From: Platycnemis pennipes
Taxonomy: Eukaryota > Arthropoda > Insecta > Odonata > Platycnemididae
Reading direction: 5' to 3'
Length of the DNA stretch: 64,000 nt
Assembly (NCBI GenBank): GCA_933228895.1
Contig: OW121848.1
Coordinates: forward strand, 154,644,688 to 154,708,687
The notes below the pieces were generated by a model that saw only the letters and a program-made list of their open reading frames with translations, did not search any database and had not been told where the DNA came from. Numbering within the stretch: position 1 is the stretch's first letter; each line of letters starts with the position of its first letter. Below are positions 31,501-43,195 of this stretch, piece after piece. The position numbers and the translations under genes were made by a program.

Positions 31501-34500
31501 GACTAGCGGCTGCCGCACAGCAGACTGTGGCCAAAATCCAGCCAAGGGAAGCAGTTGATGAGCGAGATGATGGCACCCTGAGGGGTGTACCGGGAGCGTC
31601 CAAGCGGAGAAAGGAATCGGGCAGTGGGAGTGAGGGTGTGAGGGACGGTGGTGGGGGGGGAGTGGTTCCCGGGATGAGTGAAAAGGCTGTGCCCCTGCAT
31701 AATGCGGTCGACCCTCGGGAACTTGAATGGAAGGAATTTGGTGTCGCACAGATGTCCAGCCTGCCTGGCCATTACCTAATGCTTGCAAAATTTAGGCTGT
31801 CTGGTGAGTTATTTCTTTAAATATTCAATCAGCTCTAGTGGAGGATTTAAATCGACACATGAGATATATGTGGAGAAGGGAGAATGAATGACTATGAACT
31901 ATGACATAATCTGTCGCACTTAGAAGAGAAAGCATATTCTATATCTCCTCAGCACTGTGGTGTTGAACTGCTGTGTGGCCCTGACCACATGTGTGGGACT
32001 TATGATGCCATATTGCCTCACTCTCATGAGGCAATGGTGGAAAGGGTGCGTCATCATTTCCTTTGTAACTATGCAGAGGGGAAGGACCCAGTGCAAGGGG
32101 AACAGAACTATTCCATTAAGAAGTTGGAAAAAAGTATGTATCAAGAAATCAGTACCGTTAGCATCGAGCTACATGAAGCAGTTGTGCTCATAAAGGAATA
32201 CTTGAGAAGAAATAAAAATACTCGAGAGCACTCATAAAATATTACCTATGTTAGCAATGTGGAATTATGTGTACTGCTAAATTATGAAGAATACCATGTG
32301 AAATAGTTGTTTCTCTGTGTTTTTTTTGTTAGTAGTGGTAGTTTCAATGATTAGGTATATTTTCTTATTTCTAAAATTCATCCTGACATAAATTTGTCAT
32401 TTAGGATTAACTCCAAATGAAACTTCACATATATATGTGCCAAAAGTATATTTGTTATGGCTTTTATTCTAACGTTGTTCTACCTCCACCTGTCCAACCC
32501 TCCTCTCCCCCTCCCCCTCTGCCTCCGACCCATAGCACTACGCTCCAACTCAAGTTCCTTTCCCCTCACTTCCTCTCTTACCCCTTAAACACCTGGTTTT
32601 GTATGTATACAGTTGCAAGTATGATTTTTGTACCTGAAGATGTCACTAAGTGAACAAAACACAGGTTGTAATAATAGGCTTTTATTTGAATGAATTTAGC
32701 CAATTGGTTCCAAAGATAATGTATTTTTATGAACTAATGCTGGAAAATTTTTATAAACAAAAATGACATACAGCAGGGCTTTAAATTTGGCATTTAAAGG
32801 TTATTTGATGCATACATTTTCATTGATTACTTATATTTCTCCAAACTGAGAACCCATTGAAGTGTCATCTGCATTAAATTTATTCTTTTGTTGCAGTAAT
32901 GGTAGTTATTTCTTTATAACCTAAATATGACAGTGGTGAGGCTGTCTAATATTTTTACCATTTTACTTAATTTGGGAATATTGTGTTTTTTATATTTATC
33001 TTTTGCAGTGTGTTGCGAAAGTGACATACAGCTACAGTATAAATAGTGGCCTTTTATCATAAAATGCAGTGAGTTGAATGATTACTGTTTAATGTCTACT
33101 TTCTTTTTGGTGTAATGGGATGGGACAGAGTTAGTAAGTACCCTCTTATATGCAGTTTCTTTGTCACAACTCATTGTTTCCCTTCAACGTTGCAGCTTTG
33201 GTGGTTCTCACATCTGTGGGGGGCTACATGATGGCTCCATATCCTCTGCAAGGGGGTACTCTGCTGGCACTGGCAGTGGGCACAGGGCTGGTGTCATCTG
33301 CTGCCAATGCCGTGAACCAATTCCTCGAGGCTCCATTTGATGCACAGATGCCACGAACCCGCAACCGTGCTCTAGTCAGGGGTCTTCTCACGTAAGTCCC
33401 CTTTGGCTTACAAGTCTGACTGCCCTGTGTTTGCTGCATAGCACACTGAGGTAGGTAGATCCTGTATTTCCTTCCGTGTTGATGTTTCACATTGCTTATG
33501 ATGAGACTGAGGATTTCTTATCTTCCTCTTTTAAAAGTAACAGAACGGTTTTAAATGGAACCAGTCTAAGACTCAATTACTACGAGGACATTCATTTATT
33601 TCAAGACTGAATGAATGTCCTTGTGATCCCAATGCAAAATGTTAAATTTGAAGGTCTTAAATGTTCCAACATTGGAGTGGAAGTGTTCCAGCATCGGAGA
33701 GACACTTTTTACAATCTGCTCTGGTTTAATATGAACTCAAGTTATCTTATTCCTGACCATTTTGTTTCAGTCCAGCTCATGCGATGGGCTTTGCCCTGGG
33801 GTCCTCTCTCTGTGGCTCGTGCATCCTTTGGGCCTTCACCAGCCCTACAACTGCTGCCCTTGGCGTTCTCAACCTCTTCCTCTACACGTCAGCCTACACA
33901 CCCTTGAAGAGGGTCACAATTGCCAACACGTGGGTCGGGAGCATTGGTGAGCAAATTTCACATCCTGTACAATCTCTGTGGAGCCCTTGCTTGAGCATGC
34001 CTTCAGGGAAATGGGGGCTTGGCAGAGGTAGCCTTCATGCTGTCTCCACTGTGTCCTCTGACTTTATCCATTTTTACTGCTTTCTTGATATTAATTCAAT
34101 TTATGCAACTTACAGATCTACTTTCAAATGTGGTGTTTTAACTATGTGAATATCCATTTCCCCTTCTTTTAATTCTTATCTTGGCATACTTACTCTCTTC
34201 TTTTTATCTGAAGTGTATCCTTTTCCTGTATCTTTCCTGCTTACCTTAAACTATTTTTGGATTTTTTGCTTTCATGTACTGTAACGGTCCCTGGCCCGCC
34301 CAGATTAAATTTTGGGCCAGGAGAAATGTGTACACTCAAAACTCTCGTGAATCCCTCCCACACGAGATCCACGGGGTAAGCCTGCGTCACCTTAGACAAA
34401 AGAAATACCTCTTTAAAAGAGGATAAGTGGGGGGGGGTTCCCGACCTTGTTCTATTGTACATATTCCCTGACTTTACCACTGGGGCAGAGTGTATTGAGG

Positions 34501-37500
34501 GTAAAAGGGATGTGGGTTGATACGGAATCACGTCTCTCGACCCGTGGATATGGATGAAACTCACACTCAGACCCATTCATTTAACCACACATTATTATTT
34601 CAGAAACCGGCATATTTTACAAAATATAATAACCCTCTAAAAATTAGTGAATGATGAACGAATGAAATGAATTTATGAGGCATTAATGGCAAAACAATGA
34701 TACAAAAAAATAGGTAGCACTGTCATAGGCGGCGGGCAAGCAACAGCAATTTTGATTCCTTTATGAATCAGAGGGAGATAATTATTAGTGCTTCCCATTT
34801 TTTTTGTACTTGGTTCACACTAGCAATTTCAACGACTTAGTTCGCACGTTCACAGGGGGCAGGAGGTATTTATAACTGAATGCCTGTGCTGTAGCCAGAA
34901 AATGGGGTGGGGGTTTTTTGGGAGTTTTCATCAGGTGGCGACGACCTTACGTGACTGTTGCAACTGCAGCCTCAGCCTGGAGATATCAGCAATATTAGCT
35001 CTTCCGACTGCAAGCTCCTCCACATCAGGATCGGAGCAGCATCTGTCACACGATGCCCTGGATTCTCCCTTTGGCCGTGCTTCCTTCAGGAGGGGGGAGG
35101 GGAGGGGGTCCCTTGTCATGGACCGTGCGTGGCAAATCAACGACCACGCAATGCTGGTAGCACAGTTTCTCCTCCTTGAGGTCTCCTGACTGTCCCATCT
35201 TTCAATCTGCGAACATGCGTACGTCACGATGGGCATAGGCTCCGCCTGCTAACGTGTTTAGTCAAGAAATTGTCCTTTTGCATTGCTGCCACTTGCCTTT
35301 ATACCCTTCTAATTGACGGGGTGGGGGTTTCTATGGGGGGGTTTCAATGTGGGGGATAATACACTGTGGGAGGGGGGTTTTTTTATGGCATTAGTAAAAA
35401 TCCAATGTCTCACTTCATTCGTTTGTTGTTTCTCACTCACTCCATTGACCTTGATGGCTGCACACGGACCACCACACTCATTCTCACACATACCGTCTCA
35501 CCCTTCTCCATGGGATGAGTTTAGAGGGGGTAGAGCAAGGATATGGACGGGCCGAGGAAGGTTGGAAATAAAGAAAAATCAAGTGAGGGAATAGGACATG
35601 TAATGGGGTAAACCATTACAGTACCTAACTGTGTAATGCTCTCAGTAATTTTTATACCCAAAGCATTGTGGTAAACAATTGTCTGATGTTCCATTCCACC
35701 TATATTTCCTGCCTTTTGATGCAGTCCTCAGTATCACATTGCCTCTCATTATTCTGTCTATTCATCTTTTCTGTCTATTCATCTTTTCTGTCCTTTCCTC
35801 TCCAATCATTATTTATCTACACTTCATTATTTTCCTCTCATTAGTGTCATTAAAACCTAAATATTTTCTCTTATTTTATGCCAAAGGCACCTATTACAAG
35901 TCTCCTATTTATTTTTGATCTTCTCCTCCTCTAATACTAGGTGCTTCAGTCAGACTTTTATCTTGCCCATTGCATGGAAAGTATCATTCTGAGGCCAAAA
36001 AAATCAAATTTGAGATATACGTATATGGAAAAATGTGATTTCCGTTTCTTTGAAGGGATTTTGAAAGAATTTAGGATTGTGCCTTCCTTTTAGGCAGGTT
36101 GTCTCGTTTGTGATAGATAGTATTATTAGTAGAAAATTAATAATAATTTTCTATAGAAAGGAAACTAAAATTTGCTCTTGTTCAAAAGGAAACTTAAGGG
36201 ACAGAATCTGGTACTATTGCATCGTGTAGACTTGCTAATAAGATTTTTGAGCAGGAGAGATCTAGTGGTAATGTTTCTTTGCTGAGGGACCTTTTTATAT
36301 GTACCTAAATTACTGTCTTGGTTGAGCAGTGAAATCCCAATAATTCAGGATGATGATGGGAGGTGGTCAAATGAGTGATCTCTTGACGTGGGCAGCAGGA
36401 GGGGCCTTAGTAGTGTGAATGGCTGTAAAATGGCTTAGGTGTTCACGGCCCAGGTCCACACACATAGCTGGGCAAAGTTAATCCAAAAATTAACTTCGTT
36501 AATGAATGAAAAGCTACTCAAAAAGTTAACTTCGTTAATCGTTAAATCGTTATCTTGATGAAAATTTAACGTGAGCTAAAGTTATCCGTTAAAGTTAAAA
36601 ATCTTTATGAAATTGTAGGCAAATTTGAATTACATGTCACTTAACATTTAGGTATTTTTAATGTTAATCAAAGTAACAAGAATTTCATAGTCAAACATAC
36701 TTATTTAATAAACAGCATAGCTTAGGTAATGTAGACTTATATACATGAGGTATGGAGTTTCATAGTAATATCCGTTTCCGTCAGTAAAGGTGGACCTGAC
36801 GCTGTTTGTATTTGATTGTGGAAATATAAACCTTGGGATACGCCGCTACCGGTAGCTGCGATACCAAAAGATTCACCAATATTTTGTTGGCCTAGTTTTT
36901 TGCCATTAGACTGTGAAAAAACTCTTTCCAGTCCTATTGACATAAGAAGAAGCCACAGCTCTTGAAGAAGCCTTAGACTTGGTTTTCGCTTTCCCACGAG
37001 TTGATCCTGCCTTTACTTTTTCTTCAAAATTGAACGTATTTAAATGGATGCGTTCTCTTCCTGTGTTATTTAAGATTGTTTAGGGTGGAAACGTGAGCCT
37101 TGACTGTGTAAATTTTGTCTGTAAAAGTTATGTAAAAGTCTGATTGCAGCACAAATGCTGAGTTCTCTAGATTGCATTCTCAGCACTACTCCCTCACCAA
37201 GTTATTTCATGGCAATCCAGATGGCTCTGAACAAAAGTAATGGACTAAAATTAATGGAATTAAAAGTTAAAAGACCGTGAATAGTTTTTGGAGTTAACTT
37301 AAAAGTTAAATCGTTGAGCAGTATTTTAACTTTGTTAATTAATGATTAACAGATTAACGCTTTTCTGCCCAGCTATGTCCACACATATGACTTTATGTTG
37401 TGATGACAGGCTTTTACAGAGAGTAGGTGTGATAAAAAAAATTGATCAAAATAAAAATACTTGGGGACCAGTTTGAGGAAAATGCTGTACCATCCTGAAT

Positions 37501-40500
37501 GTATGCATGGGAAGTGCAAGGTGAGGAAAAGTCATTGGTAAACTCCATTCAAAATGATTTGAATGAATTGAGTTTGGAGTTTAGAAAACCAAATCATACA
37601 TAAATAGATATTATATTTTTTATCTGAAGTATTTTGAATAAATCTTTCTGAGACTATATCCATAATGTGGTCTGGCAAAGTCGCAGCCTGCTTATTCAAA
37701 AAATGGCATAGGATGCCGCTCCCTATCTTGAATTATAATTAATTAATCTGTTGAAGAACAAGTGTAGTTGACTAGTTCATGACCATAGGCAGCCACTCAC
37801 TCCAGAGAGTACAACTGCCTAAAGTGAGCTTCCCTGAGTGTGCTAACATTCACCCACCTGTGATCAACATTTTGCTCTTGTTCGAAAGGAAAAAAATATA
37901 ATTAACACGACCCATGCTGCTTGATGCACATTTACCTATATTGTGGAGAGCTCTTAGCAGAGATGGAAGGGGCACTCTGCAATTGAATTAAAACAACACT
38001 TTATGCATAGTACAAATGGCTATTTAGTGTCTTGGACTCTAGGTGGGTGTTTTTATCGCAAATTCATCAGATGCAGTGAAATCGCACCATCGCATGTCGT
38101 GCGGAGATTTCACAGAAAGTAGTGGAATGTTGTGGGGCCACTGACACAATGTTCTGTCAACAATATTCTGTTCTTGTCTCGTTCCAGTGGGAGCGATCCC
38201 TCCGCTAATGGGGTGGGCAGCCTGTTCAGGAGGGTCCGTGGAGGCAGGGGCCTGGGTCCTGGCCGCAGTCCTGTACGCGTGGCAATTCCCTCACTTCAAT
38301 GCCTTGTCGTGGAACCTGCGGCAGGAATACTCCAGGGCTGGCTACAGAATGATGGCAGTCACTAACCCTGGTGCGTGTGGCATAGGTGATAAGTCTCTGG
38401 TATTATGAGTGAGCAGTGGCGTGTATTGTGGATTAGCTAGGTAAGCTGCGCTTGCCCACACTGCAATGTAAAAATATACATATTGTCGTCACTAAGGTAA
38501 TTTTTCTCTGTAGGCCACTTTACATGATACAACTTTTTGAACAATTTCTTGCACAAACGCTTGTATAAACTGGACGAAATTGTATGTTTGTCTGAATGGA
38601 ATTAGGACAAGTTCTATTTTCCATTCAATCCGGAATATTTCTAGTGTGCAATCATGAAAAATGGAAAGATTTTTCTGCCACATTAATTTGGCCAGTCACT
38701 TAAATGTAATTTAAAATTAGTTAAAAATTTTTTTGAATAACAAAACTCAATAATTTATTAAAGATGCGAGTTCACGTCCTTCAGAGAGGTCTTCAGTGAG
38801 GTCATCAGAGAGGTCATTAACAGACGTGAATGTGCGTCCTTCGGTATCCTGGCAATGCACCTCGGACGCACATTCGCGTCTGTCGGGTTGAACGTGTTAA
38901 ACCCAGAGTGGTGTCCTGATTATCTATCTTATGCCTAGGTCGCGCTGGTGGGTGATGTCATAAAAATCAGCGAATTTCCACATTTCCTCTCTCACTCAAT
39001 TGACACACCATCTAAAACACACAGACTTGATGGATAGAACCAATATGTTAATGCAGAAATGTTAAGTTAGTTGCCTGGTTCAAGTTAAATAACCATTTTT
39101 ATGTAAGAAACTTTTCGATGAGGACACATTTTGGAAATGTTTCTTTGAGATATTTGAAGTACATCTTGGAGAATGATTTTAATGTGCACTGTAGGTGATT
39201 AAACAATGAAATGATTTGATTTGATGAATAATTCAATGATTTGAAGAGAATGCCATTCTTGGCAATAGTTTTTGTTTTTAATTGAGGTTTCACAGTAACT
39301 TAAGTGATGTGACATGCATGATTAGATACCAATCTGATGTGAGAGTTCTTACACTAGGCAAATTTTTACCAAACACCATTGTGCATGAGCCACAAGTCCT
39401 CTAGACAATGGAATGTTTGAAGGTGATCTACTTGCTATAGAGTGTGATGCAATTTTGCCTGGTAAGGAGGAAGTCTTGGGTAGTGGAGTACTTATGAGAG
39501 GAGAAGAGGCCATTTGGTACATTATGTATTAGAGATGACTCCAACTGCTCCATGTTGCTTTGTTTCATCATATTAATTTAAATAATTTAGCCCTTAACTA
39601 CTCCCACGAAAAACATTTTGTTACTACTCATGTCAGGTCAGTATGACTTGATATTGAAAACGTAGTGAATTCTAAGTTTTTGGTCGATATTTTTTTAAGT
39701 ATGCAGACTACAATGTAATCTGTATGATAATTACTCTCCTCTTATGACTTATAACCACTAATTACTATATACTTCAGGTCATTTTGACCTGACATGAGTA
39801 GTTACATTTTAAATTTAATGGCATATTTAAAACCAAAATACCATGGTTTTGGGAGCTGCTCATGACAATGCCTGTGCTTTCTTCTTTCCCTGCAGACCTT
39901 TGCCGCAAAACGTCCTTGAGGTACAGCATTGGAATGATTGGCATTTGCTTGGCTGCCCCTGCTCTGGAAGTGACCACTTGGACATTTGCCTTTGACTCCC
40001 TACCTCTTAACTTGTACCTGACGTACTTAGGTGAGTGACCAACTTTCTCAGAGACTTCGAATTAAATCTTTTCTTTGAACCAGGGCTGTGGAGGTTTCTG
40101 ATTTGAGTGTCATTTGATTCAATTATATTTAATTGGTATCTAGTACTTAATAGAGCAAATAAATCATTTTTTTACAAAAGTGTTTCTCATCATTTTAGTA
40201 TCATTCCACTACCTTCGTTCTTTGCAATATTTTCTTCAACTTTGCACAATGATCTCAGTGAAAAGGCTCAGAATTAATGAAAAAAAGTCCTACAGATTGT
40301 GTTTTTCATTGCAGTCTGGTGATTTTCATGTCGTACATACTATGTCATGTGTTTACTTTTATAATCTAATCATCCCCAACTTCTCTTTAATCTCCATCCT
40401 TTTTCCTTCTAATACTCATGGGCCTGCCTTCAACTTGTGTGAAATTAAAATTATTGTTCTCTTATCACAGCGTATAGATTCTTCAATTCTCTTGTAGATG

Positions 40501-42034
40501 GGGATACAGTAGATTTGGGACAAATTTTTCAAATTCCAATATCAAACTTGAATATTAATCATAACTCGAATATTTGAATGCCTTGAATGCTGAAAACCTC
40601 GAATACTAGTGTTCCAATTAATATTTAAAATGTAATTCTGCTATTTTATTTGTTGTCTGTTATAGTAAAAAGCTACAATTTCATTGATTTTAAAACATTA
40701 ATTCTAGTTTTAAAATTTGAAATTCATAATAGCATCCCCCCATCCCTTCCATTCCTATCCTTATACCTTTCCTCCCGGTCTGAAGCGCCTATTAGTGCGG
40801 AAACAGACTTGAAAACACCCATGGAAAAAAAAATACAGTTCTATACTAAAAACACTGGTTTTTAGTATAACACAAAGAATGATTTCAGTGAGTATTTCAT
40901 CTTTTACGCTCCACAATGCAACCAATCTCGCTTTCGTGTGACATTTCAGTCAAGAATAAAGTGCATTTAGTTATTGGATTACAACTTTATTTTGGTTAAA
41001 CCTGAGAATCTGAAACTTTAAAGTACATTAGAAAACAGTTGTAACAAACTTGTGTTAAAGTTTGGTTTTGATCTAATGAAGAGTTTTTCAGTTATACATT
41101 TTCAAAGTGGAGGCTTGGTTGAAAGGTGTCAAAAAACCGGTACTTTTTTATTCTCAGTGCTGTAAAAATTAGTAGAAATAATGAAATAATTTTTTACTTA
41201 TGTAAGTTAATGCAAAATTAAATAAGCCAAAATTTGGTGTAACTATTGTTCATACGTAAATTCGTTCATTAACTAACCAGGTGCAAACTCGGGTATCCAT
41301 AATCTTTATTCCGAGAGTAAGTTCTTTGCGTTTTTGGGCCATGGTGTCTATCTTAGAAATGCTTCAACTCACAGATGTGCGAGTGTACTCTCGACCACCC
41401 AGGAAACAAAAGATCTAATACGTATTCATAACTGCTCATGCTGCTGTATCTCCACCAATATTAACAATAAATTAACCAGATGGTGATTTATAACGTGCAG
41501 TTGATATGTAACACTTCATATTAATTGCATTGCTAAAAGATCGCAAGCTATGGCAGATGATGGCCACTTTTAGTGTTTATTTGCTGGCGACAGAAACTAA
41601 TGCGTAAATTCTCCAAATGAGGATAGATTTGGTTAAATATGGCGTTTAAAAATATATTATCCAACTTCAGCATGCACAAAAATGTTGTGCTTTTCAGTGA
41701 TTAATTTTCATTTTATTATGTTAAGTAGCATTTCCTTAATCTCCTCTGTTTCCCTCTCATAATCCAACTTTCTCCCTTCTTAAATCTTTCCCCAGCATGG
41801 AAGTTCTACAAGGAGTCGGATAGCCGCAGCTCACGCAAGTTGTTCAGGTTCACACTTCTCCACTTGCCGTTGCTCATGCTCTTGATGCTCATCAGCAAGA
41901 AGCATCACTCCCCACCGAGCGGTGTCCCGTCGAGTGGCGATGGGAACGCGATGGTGCCAGTCTCCTCTCCTGCCATTCAAAGTGGTGCTGAGCTCAAGTC
42001 TGTGATGTCAGTGGAGAAGAAATTAGTGTCTTAG
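28488..42034 (+). CDS. COX10: COX10, protoheme IX (heme O) farnesyltransferase, complete in seven coding exons
   Basis: Exons 28488-28586, 31473-31803, 33196-33391, 33771-33946, 38188-38370, 39896-40030 and 41796-42034 join in phase into 452 codons, close to the usual eukaryotic COX10 length. Known: a multi-pass UbiA-family enzyme of the inner mitochondrial membrane that adds farnesyl to heme B, giving heme O for cytochrome c oxidase. Seen: an Arg-rich, acid-poor N-terminus fitting a targeting peptide; a variable linker; then the core with [21 protein letters not shown] (residues about 181-201, the Asp-containing prenyl-diphosphate motif), YTPLKR (251-256), [26 protein letters not shown] (299-309) and EVTTWTF, all COX10 signatures. 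The C-terminal helix [11 protein letters not shown] is followed by a short hydrophilic tail. All six introns are GT-AG. It lies head to head with CIAO3. The start is inferred from phase and composition and is less certain than the core. Confidence 0.95.
28950..29100 (-). mobile_element. tRNA-like SINE
   Basis: On the minus strand, box A-like GGGTAGCACAGTGGTCTCTG and box B-like GGACCACAGTTCATCCCC, with the usual spacing of about 35 bases. In COX10 intron 1. Confidence 0.5.
29515..29625 (+). mobile_element. tRNA-like SINE
   Basis: Box A-like TAGCTTGATGGAGAGCAGC at 29519 and box B-like CAGGTTTGAATCCTGGGTG at 29568. In COX10 intron 1. Confidence 0.5.
30905..31160 (+). repeat. Polypyrimidine minisatellite
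   Basis: Begins with degenerate 12-mers (CACTTCCCCTCC) and grades into about six near-identical 22-base units, CACTTCCCCTCCCTTTCCCC plus TT, between about 30990 and 31140. One strand is almost purely pyrimidine. It lies in COX10 intron 1, about 310 bp before exon 2. Overlapping Pro/Ser-rich open frames are products of the repeat. Confidence 0.92.
31473..31803 (+). CDS. COX10: COX10 coding exon 2 (variable N-terminal region)
   Basis: Runs from a TTTGCAG acceptor to GTGAGT, 110 codons plus one base. Most of it is low-conservation, charged and Gly/Ser-rich. The end, [19 protein letters not shown] then LAKFRLS, matches the conserved lead-in to the first membrane helix of COX10. Confidence 0.87.
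31953..32237 (+). pseudogene. Protein-like open segment in COX10 intron 2, faintly ubinuclein-like
   Basis: An acceptor-like CTCCTCAG precedes a 95-codon open frame ending in TAA at 32237. It contains [38 protein letters not shown] and [15 protein letters not shown], with balanced charged and hydrophobic residues suggesting helices. The spacing of Tyr-x-x-Ile-Leu-Pro-x-Ser-x-Glu-x-Met-Val-x-Arg recalls the HPC2/ubinuclein middle domain (Tyr-x-x-Leu-x-x-x-x-Pro-x-x-Lys/Glu-x-Leu-x-x-Arg), but this is remembered similarity, not an alignment. It cannot belong to COX10 itself, which joins in phase without it. It could be a retrocopy fragment, an alternative terminal exon or an intron-nested gene piece. 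Confidence 0.35.
33196..33391 (+). CDS. COX10: COX10 coding exon 3 (first catalytic motif)
   Basis: Encodes [15 protein letters not shown] and the prenyl-diphosphate motif region [15 protein letters not shown]. The acceptor is ACGTTGCAG and the donor GTAAGT. It enters with two bases completing Ala144 and leaves two bases of the Thr209 codon. Confidence 0.95.
33771..33946 (+). CDS. COX10: COX10 coding exon 4
   Basis: Encodes [33 protein letters not shown] and IANTWVGSI. The acceptor is TTTGTTTCAG and the donor GTGAGC. It ends in phase 1, joined to exon 5 as Val268. Confidence 0.95.
34280..35620. mobile_element. Probable solo LTR
   Basis: Starts TGTAACGG and ends CCATTACA, an 8-base imperfect inverted repeat with the TG...CA hallmark. 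Flanked by the direct repeat GTAC (34276-34279 and 35621-35624). It is 1341 bp, in COX10 intron 4. It contains G-rich tracts (GTGGGGGGGG at 34430, GGGGGGG near 35335 and 35373). No gag/pol coding is seen, so a solo LTR is the simplest reading. A four-base duplication alone is weak evidence. Confidence 0.5.
36463..37377 (-). mobile_element. hAT element, non-autonomous, with 8 bp target duplication
   Basis: Terminal inverted repeats CATAGCTGGGCA and TGCCCAGCTATG, perfect over 12 bases, flanked on both sides by TCCACACA (36455-36462 and 37378-37385). Subterminal regions are rich in GTTAAC/TTAACTT motifs. A minus-strand frame (36737-36997) contains [20 protein letters not shown], resembling the ERVFS segment of the hAT C-terminal dimerisation domain. 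At 915 bp it is an internally deleted copy. It lies in COX10 intron 4. Confidence 0.88.
38188..38370 (+). CDS. COX10: COX10 coding exon 5 (second conserved motif)
   Basis: Encodes [30 protein letters not shown] and [14 protein letters not shown]. The acceptor is CTCGTTCCAG and the donor GTGCGT. It ends in phase 1. Confidence 0.96.
38822..38881. repeat. Hairpin, 18 bp arms
   Basis: AGACGTGAATGTGCGTCC at 38822-38839 pairs with GGACGCACATTCGCGTCT at 38864-38881 with one mismatch, 24-base loop. It sits in a short GC-richer stretch of COX10 intron 5 with repeated CAGAGAGGTC. Confidence 0.85.
39620..39805. mobile_element. MITE-like element with 21 bp inverted repeats
   Basis: GTTACTACTCATGTCAGGTC at 39620 and its reverse complement ending at 39805 form 21 bp arms with one mismatch around a 144 bp AT-rich centre. 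Its right end is about 90 bp upstream of COX10 exon 6. Confidence 0.75.
39896..40030 (+). CDS. COX10: COX10 coding exon 6
   Basis: Encodes [33 protein letters not shown] and LNLYLTYL. The acceptor is TCCCTGCAG and the donor GTGAGT. It ends in phase 1. Confidence 0.94.
41796..42034 (+). CDS. COX10: COX10 terminal coding exon
   Basis: The acceptor TTTCCCCAG is followed by [19 protein letters not shown], the final helix [13 protein letters not shown], and a polar tail of about 45 residues ending at TAG 42032-42034. The DSRSSRKLF stretch corresponds to the conserved DxRSSRRLF of the family. Confidence 0.94.
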
Positions 42035-42645
42035 TGATCTCCCCTGCTCTGTTGACGGCTCCCCTAAACTATAGCTCGAGGCATAGCCTTGGTTAGTGCA
42101 TATTGACTGTAAATAGTTAATGATCCTCTTGAGTCATTGTTGTTTTTTAATTATTGTTCCACTGAGGGTGCATTGTTTGTAGTCTTTCATCAGCAAATCC
42201 TGGACAAGAGAGCTAAATGCACTTGATGTGAGATAAGAGTTCAGAATATTTCTGTTTGTGGCATTGCTGAGTACCTCCTTTCTCTGGAGGCCAATAGTGT
42301 AATGGTGTTGAATAATTTTGGTGACCCCAGTATATTTTGTATATAATTGATGTCCATCTTGGATATAAATGAGGGCCACCATTTATTATTGTTACCACCT
42401 AAGACTTTAAATGTTCCCACAGTTCTTAGCCTTTTCAACTGGATAACGAAATACATTGACCTTTCAAAAGCTTTTTGTGAAATTAGTTAATCCTGTTCTG
42501 AGTGATGTTTAGTTATTTATATATAACTCAAGAATTAATCCAATGGGAAAAAATACCATGTTGAGTTCAACTTCACATTTCATTTAAACTTCTTGAGGTT
42601 TCTTTTAAGTTAGTTATTTCCTTTAATGCTGTACATAGACATGTT

Positions 42646-42658
42646 AATAAAGAATAAA
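42646..42658 (+). promoter_or_regulatory. COX10 polyadenylation signals
   Basis: Two AATAAA hexamers, at 42646 and 42653, lie about 610 bases after the COX10 stop. The sequence between is AT-rich and non-coding, fitting a 3'UTR. Cleavage would be expected around 42670-42690. Confidence 0.7.
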
Positions 42659-42879
42659 TTTGTTGAAAACGTAGATATTTTCATTTTGGTCATCTTTTTT
42701 CTGTTCAGGTCGAAAACATGCTTCGAGCAACTAGAAAAATCTCTTCTTCACTGTGTAAAGATTCTGCCCTGGAAGATAGAGAGGTCACTGTAAATGTGGA
42801 TATTATCAGTTTCAGAAGACAGGAAACATGGAAATGCTATTTGACAACTTAAATGAATTCACTTTGTAAAAATCCACAG

Positions 42880-42950
42880 ATTTATTAAAACCGACCTAGG
42901 TTTCGACTTACACAGTCATTATCAAGGTGACAATGGTACAACACGAGCCC
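42880..42950 (-). ncRNA. Penelope-type retroelement end with hammerhead-like core
   Basis: On the minus strand: TGATAATGACTGTGTAAGTC then GAAACCTAGGTCGGTTTTAA. The GACT/AGTC stem flanked by a degraded CTGATGA-like and an intact GAAAC box is the pattern of hammerhead ribozymes embedded in Penelope-like elements (established knowledge). It is probably inactive. It starts about 220 bp after the COX10 polyadenylation signal. Confidence 0.4.
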
Positions 42951-43195
42951 CTTAAATACAGAATTGAGTGAGGGGGGGCGGAAGAGGGCAGGGGATAGGG
43001 AGGGAGTCAATGTGTGGGAAGTGTATGCTTGGTCTGAGGTGGGAGTGGGGAAGCGGGGGAATTTGAGCGAGCATTGTTAGGAATTGTATTATGGGAGGGG
43101 AGGGAAAGGTAAGGAGAGGAGAGGGAAGGGAGCATATCATTCAGCCACAGAGATAGAGATATAGATCGGCAGTGCAATGTATCATGCATAGAGGG
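42951..43195. repeat. Purine-rich stretch
   Basis: Strongly G/A-rich on the plus strand (about 42965-43135), with no repeat unit. Followed by GGCAGTGCAATGTATCATGC, which recurs diverged at 45258-45285 beside a CACAGTGGTCC-like end. This suggests remnants of Transib-family ends. Confidence 0.45.

Noticed and set aside
33784..34149. 121-codon frame starting in COX10 exon 4 and reading on
   Set aside because: The true coding part ends at the GTGAGC donor at 33947; the remainder is intron.
34931..35236. 101-codon minus frame
   Set aside because: Lies inside the probable LTR, with no retroelement motif and a plus-strand frame of equal length over it; most likely chance.
39774..39977. Minus frame over COX10 exon 6
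   Set aside because: Antisense shadow of the exon; no homology of its own.
41598..41795. Additional COX10 exon between exons 6 and 7
   Set aside because: Exons 6 and 7 join in phase with conserved sequence on both sides (LYLTYL|AWKFY); nothing is missing.
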